Shown here: piece after piece, positions 60,401 to 64,000 of the stretch
Position numbering within the stretch: position 1 is the stretch's first letter
Layout: each line of letters starts with the position of its first letter
Source: Nephrocerus scutellatus
Taxonomy: Eukaryota > Arthropoda > Insecta > Diptera > Pipunculidae
DNA: 64,000 nucleotides
Assembly (NCBI GenBank): GCA_947095585.1
Contig: OX352761.1
Span: forward strand, 38,217,260 to 38,281,259
Direction: 5' to 3'
Position numbers and translations under genes: made by a program
The notes under the pieces: generated by a model
Databases searched by the model: none
The model's input: only the letters and a program-made list of their open reading frames with translations
Told to the model about the DNA's origin: nothing

Positions 60401-63400
60401 AGGCAGTGTCTTTTGTTGAGTAAGCAATGTCTTTTGTTGAGTAAGCAATGTCTTTTGTTGAGTAAGCAGTGTCTTTGATTAAGCAGCGTCTTTTTGAGTA
60501 AGCAGTATTTTTAATTAGACAGTGTCTTTTTTTGAGTAAGCAGTGTCTTTTGTTGAGTAAGCAGTATTATGTTGATTAAGCAGTCTTTGATTAAGCAGTG
60601 TCTTTTTATGAGTAAGCAGTGTCTTTGATTAAGCATTGTCTTTATTTGAGTAAGCAGTGTCTTTTGTTGAGTAGGCAGTGTGTTTGATTAAGCAGTGTCT
60701 TTTGTTGAGTAAGCAAAGTCTTTTGTTGATTAAGCAGTCTTTAATTAAGCAGTGTCTTTTGTTGATTAAGCAGTCTTTGTTTAAGCAGTGTCTTTTTTTT
60801 GAGTCTTTGATTAAGCAGTGTCTTTTTTGAGTAAGCAGTGTCTTTGATTAAGCAGCGTCTTTTTTGAGTACGCAGTGTCTTTTGTTGAGTAAGCAGTGTC
60901 TTTGATTAAGCAGCGTCTTTCTTGAGTAAGCAGTGTCTTCTGTTGAGTAAGCAGTGTCTTTTGTTGAATAAGCAGTCTTTGATTAAGCAGTGGCTTTTTT
61001 TGAGGAAGCAGTGACTTTTGTTGATTAAGCAGTCTTTGATTAAACAGTGTCTTTTGTTGATTAAGCAGTCTTTGATTAAGCTGTGTCTTTTTTGAGTAAG
61101 CAGTGACTTTTGTTGATTAAACAGTGTCTTGTTGATTAAGCAGTCTTTGATAAAGCAGTGTCTTTTTTGAGAAAGCAGTGTCTTTGATTAAGCATTGTCT
61201 TTATATAAGTAAGCAGTTTCTTTGATTAAGCATTGTCTTTTGTTGAGTAAGCAATGTCTTTTTTTGAGTAAGCAGTGTCTTTTGTCGAGTAATCAGTGTC
61301 TTTGATTAAGCAGCGTCTTTTTTGAGTTAGCAGTGTCTTTTGTTGAGTTAGCAGTGTCTTTGATTAAGCAGCGTCTTTCTTGATTAAGCAGTGTCTTTTG
61401 TTGAGTAAGCAGTGTCTTTTGTTGATTAAGCAGTGTCTTTTTTGAGTAATCATTGTCTTTTGTTGAGTAAGCAGTGTCTTTTGTTGATTAAGCAGACTTT
61501 GTTTAAGCAGTGTCTTTTTTGAGTAAGCAGTGTCTTTTGTTGATTAAGCATTGTCTTTTTTGATTAAGCAGTGTCTTTGATTAAGCAGCGTCTTTTTTGA
61601 GTAAGCAGTGTCTTTGATTAAGCAGCGTCTTTTTTGAGTTAGCAGTGTCTTTTGTTGAGTAAGCAGTGTCTTTGATTAAGCAGCGTCTTTCTTGATTAAG
61701 CAGTGTCTTTTGTTGAGTAAGCAGTGTCTTTTGTTGATTAAGCAGTGTCTTTTTTGAGTAATCATTGTCGTTTGTTGAGTAAGCAGTGTCTTTTGTTGAT
61801 TAAGCAGACTTTGTTTAAGCAGTGTCTTTTTTTGAGTAAGCAGTGTCTTTTGTTGATTAAGCATTGTCTTTTTTGATTAAGCAGTGTCTTTGATTAAGCA
61901 GCGTCTTTTTTGAGTAAGCAGTGTCTTTGAGTAAGCAGTGTCTTTTGTTGATTAAGCAGTCTTTGATTAAACGGTGTCTTTTGTTGATTAATCTGACTTT
62001 GATTAAGCAGTGTCTTTTTTGAGTAAGCAGTGTCTTTTGTTGATTAAGCAGTCTTTGATTGAACAGTGTCTTTTGTTGATTAAGCAGTCTTTGATTAAGC
62101 GGTGTCTTTTTTGAGTAAGTAGTGTATTTTTTTGAGTATGCAATGTCTTTTGTTGAGTAAGCAGTGTCTTTTTTGAGTAAGCAGTGTCTTTTGTTGATTA
62201 ACCAGTCTTTGATTAAGCAGTGTCTTTTTGAGTAAGCAGTGTCTTTTGTTGATTAAGCAGTCTTTGATTAAGCAGCGTCTTTTTTGAGTAAGCAGTGTCT
62301 TTTGTTGATTAACCAGTCTTTGATTAAGCAGTGTCTTTTTGAGTAAGAAGTGTCTTTTGTTGATTAAGCAGTCTTTGATTAAGCAGCGTCTTTTTTGAGT
62401 AAGCAGTGTCTTTTGTTGATTAACCAGTCTTTGATTAAGCAGTGTCTTTTTGAGTAAGCAGTGTCTTTTGTTGATTAAGCAGTCTTTGATTAAGCGGTGT
62501 CTTTTTTGAGTAAGCAGTGTATTTTTTTGAGTATGCAATGTCTTTTGTTGAGTAAGCAGTGTCTTTTTTGAGTAAGCAGTGTCTTTTGTTGATTAACCAG
62601 TCTTTGATTAAGCAGTGTCTTTTTGAGTAAGCAGTGTCTTTTGTTGATTAAGCAGTCTTTGATTAAGCAGCGTCTTTTTTGAGTAAGCAGTGTCTTTTGT
62701 TGATTAACCAGTCTTTGATTAAGCAGTGTCTTTTTGAGTAAGCAGTGTCTTTTGTTGATTAAGCAGTCTTTGATTAAGCAGAGTCTTTTTTGAGTAAGCA
62801 GTGTCTTTTGTTGATTAACCAGTCTTTGATTAAGCAGTGTCTTTTTGAGTAAGCAGTGTCTTTTTTTGAGTAAGCAGTATCTTTTGTTGATTAAGCATTG
62901 TCTTTTTTGATTAAGCAGTGTCTTTGATTAAGCAGCGTCTTTTTTGTGTAAGCAGTGTCTTTGAGTAAGCAGTGTCTTTTGTTGATTAAGCAGTCTTTGA
63001 TTAAACAGTGTCTTTTGTTGATTAAGCTGTCTTTGATTAAGCAGTGTCTTTTTTGATAAGGAGTGTCTTTTGTTGATTAAGCAGGCTTTGATTGAACAGT
63101 GTCTTTTGTTGATTAAGCAGTCTTTGATTAAGCGGTGTCTTTTTTGAGTAAGCAGTGTATTTTTTTGAGTATGCAATGTCTTTTGTTGAGTAAGCAGTGT
63201 CTTTTTTGAGTAAGCAGTGTCTTTTGTTGATTAACCAGTATTTGATTAAGCAGTGTCTTTTTGAGTAAGCAGTGTCTTTTGTTGATTAAGCAGTCTTTGA
63301 TTAAGCAGCGTCTTTTTTGAGTAAGCAGTGTCTTTTGTTGATTAACCAGTCTTTGATTAAGCAGTGTCTTTTTGAGTAAGCAGTGTCTTTTGTTGATTAA

Positions 63401-63560
63401 GCAGTCTTTGATTAAGCAGCGTCTTTTTTGAGTAAGCAGTGTCTTTTTTGAGTAAGCAGTGTCTTTTGTTGATTAACCAGTCTTTGATTAAGCAGTGTCT
63501 CTTTGAGTAAGCAGTGTCTTTTGTTGATTAAGCAGTCTTTGATTAAGCGGTGTCTTTTTT
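53690..63560. repeat. 111-bp sub-repeat clusters
   Basis: A six-unit block marked by AACCAGTCTTTG repeats every 111 bp: AACC begins at 62200, 62311 and 62422; at 62595, 62706 and 62817; at 63233 and 63344; and at 53698 and 53809. Steps of about 131 bp (63344 to 63475; 53809 to 53940) equal 111 plus one extra 20-bp unit. I noticed AACC followed by AGTCTTTG only in domain D; earlier AACC units are followed by AGTGT. Confidence 0.85.
55241..61480. repeat. 2526-bp tandem repeat, about three copies
   Basis: The sequence CAATGTCTTTTGTTGAG followed by the same series of units starts at 55241, 57689 and 60215. The second and third starts are exactly 2526 bp apart; the first copy is 2448 bp long, about four units shorter. 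Copies two and three match closely until about 61.48 kb, where the third copy has a 56-bp expansion that includes a CAGACTTTGTTTAAG unit. One difference seen is TTTTAGTACGC near 58335 against TTTGAGTACGC near 60861. This repeat overlaps the 3393-bp repeat, so it arose by a second event on the same substrate. Confidence 0.85.
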
Positions 63561-64000
63561 GAGTAAGCAGTGTATTTTTTTGAGTATGCAATGTCTTTTG
63601 TTGAGTAAGCAGTGTCTTTTGTTGATTAAGCAGCGTCTTTTTTGATTAAGCAGTGTCTTTTGTTGAGTAAGCAGTGTCTTTTGTTGATTAAGCAGTGTCT
63701 TTTTTGAGTAATCATTTTCGTTTGTTGAGTAAGCAGTGTCTTTTGTTGATTAAGCAGACTTTGTTTAAGCAGTGTCTTTTTTTGAGTAAGGAGTGTCTTT
63801 TGTTGATTAAGCATTGTCTTTTTTGATTAAGCAGTGTCTTTGATTAAGCAGCGTCTTTTTTGAGTAAGCAGTGTCTTTGAGTAAGCAGTGTCTTTTGTTA
63901 ATTAAGCAGTCTTTGATTAAACGGTTTTTTTTGTTGATTAAGCTGACTTTGATTAAGCAGTGTCTTTTTTGAGTAAGCAGTGTCTTTTGTTGATTAAGCA

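Larger units (their letters stand above)
1982..64000. repeat. Satellite DNA array of 15-21-bp TAAGCAGT-core units
   Basis: Every stretch I read from 1982 to the right edge consists of short tandem units. Type examples: a 20-bp unit GTCTTTTTTGAGTAAGCAGT at 2242-2261; a 21-bp unit at 2262-2282 differing in its middle (GTTGATT in place of TTGAGT); a 17-bp unit at 2337-2353 (GTCTTTGATTAAGCAGC); and a 15-bp unit CTTTGATTAAGCAGT at 2746-2760. Other common forms have ATTGATGAAG, GAGCAAGCAG, GATTTAGCAG, GAGGAAGCAG or GAATAAGCAG in place of the core. The plus strand is T/G-rich and C-poor; the consensus units are about one third G+C. No unique sequence, transposon or gene interrupts the array. Apparent reading frames of up to 189 codons are by-products: each plus-strand unit carries TAA, while the complement of the unit has no stop in its commonest phases. 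Size and structure fit constitutive heterochromatin, but centromeric, pericentromeric or subtelomeric placement cannot be told from sequence alone. Confidence 0.97.
50755..64000. repeat. Satellite domain D
   Basis: This domain has GATTAACCAGTCTTTGATT units in clusters, AAACGGTGTC, AAGCTGACTTTG, GTGTATTTTTTTGAGTATGC and the derived marker TTTATATAAG in place of TTTATATATG. The derived marker is at 52755, 56148, 58674 and 61200, spaced 3393, 2526 and 2526 bp. The domain consists largely of long tandem copies and continues past the right edge. Confidence 0.7.

Noticed and set aside
1982..64000. CRISPR array
   Set aside because: There are no unique spacers between constant repeats; all intervals are themselves variants of the same unit, and the neighbouring retrotransposon is eukaryotic.
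1982..64000. Telomeric repeat array
   Set aside because: Units are 15-21 bp and do not contain runs of TTAGG, TTAGGG or similar. A subtelomeric satellite remains possible but has no specific support.
1982..64000. CENP-B-box-containing centromere satellite
   Set aside because: No motif resembling the CENP-B box was seen; CpG occurs only in a few variants such as CAGCGTC and GTCGTTTG. Centromere function can be neither supported nor excluded.
1982..64000. Pol III terminators at the T-runs
   Set aside because: Runs of four to eight T are simply part of each unit; no A/B-box promoter or RNA gene precedes them.

Overview
The window is eukaryotic repeat DNA with two parts. The first, bases 1 to 1981, is the 5' end of an LTR retrotransposon of the Ty3/Gypsy (Metaviridae) type on the minus strand: a 183-bp LTR, a tRNA-Ser-type primer binding site, a very short leader and an uninterrupted Gag-protease-reverse transcriptase reading frame that runs off the left edge. 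Its protein most resembles the insect gag-pol proteins often labelled K02A2.6-like. That and the AT-rich base composition suggest an arthropod, probably an insect, but I cannot name the species.

The second part, from base 1982 to the right edge (about 62 kb, 97 percent of the window), is one continuous satellite array. All its units end in a TAAGCAGT-like core and begin with a T-rich stretch. The main unit lengths are about 15, 17, 19, 20 and 21 bp, and most can be derived from the 21-bp form by small deletions. At about 18-19 bp per unit there are some 3,300 units (an estimate from length, not a count). I found no gene, RNA gene or foreign insertion inside the array.

The array has several levels of order. 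Rare unit variants act as markers and recur in a fixed order every 0.7 to 6 kb. Large segments are repeated with few differences: offsets of 1088 bp (10.1-12.1 kb), 2730 bp (27.2-32.7 kb), about 5.05 kb (38.3-46.4 kb), 3393 bp (50.8-57.5 kb) and 2526 bp (55.2-61.5 kb). A 0.9-kb block recurs at 5.4, 12.1 and 21.5 kb. Near the right edge a 111-bp sub-repeat has spread. By their private variants I divide the array into four domains: A (1982 to about 26.8 kb), B (to about 36.4 kb), C (to about 50.75 kb) and D (to the end).

The LTR ends at base 1981 and satellite begins at 1982 with nothing between, so the element most likely inserted into the array, which should then resume beyond the left edge. 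The many apparent open frames inside the array exist because one strand of the repeat lacks stop codons; I do not regard any as a gene. I see no new gene system here. The unusual content is the satellite's architecture and how it was amplified.
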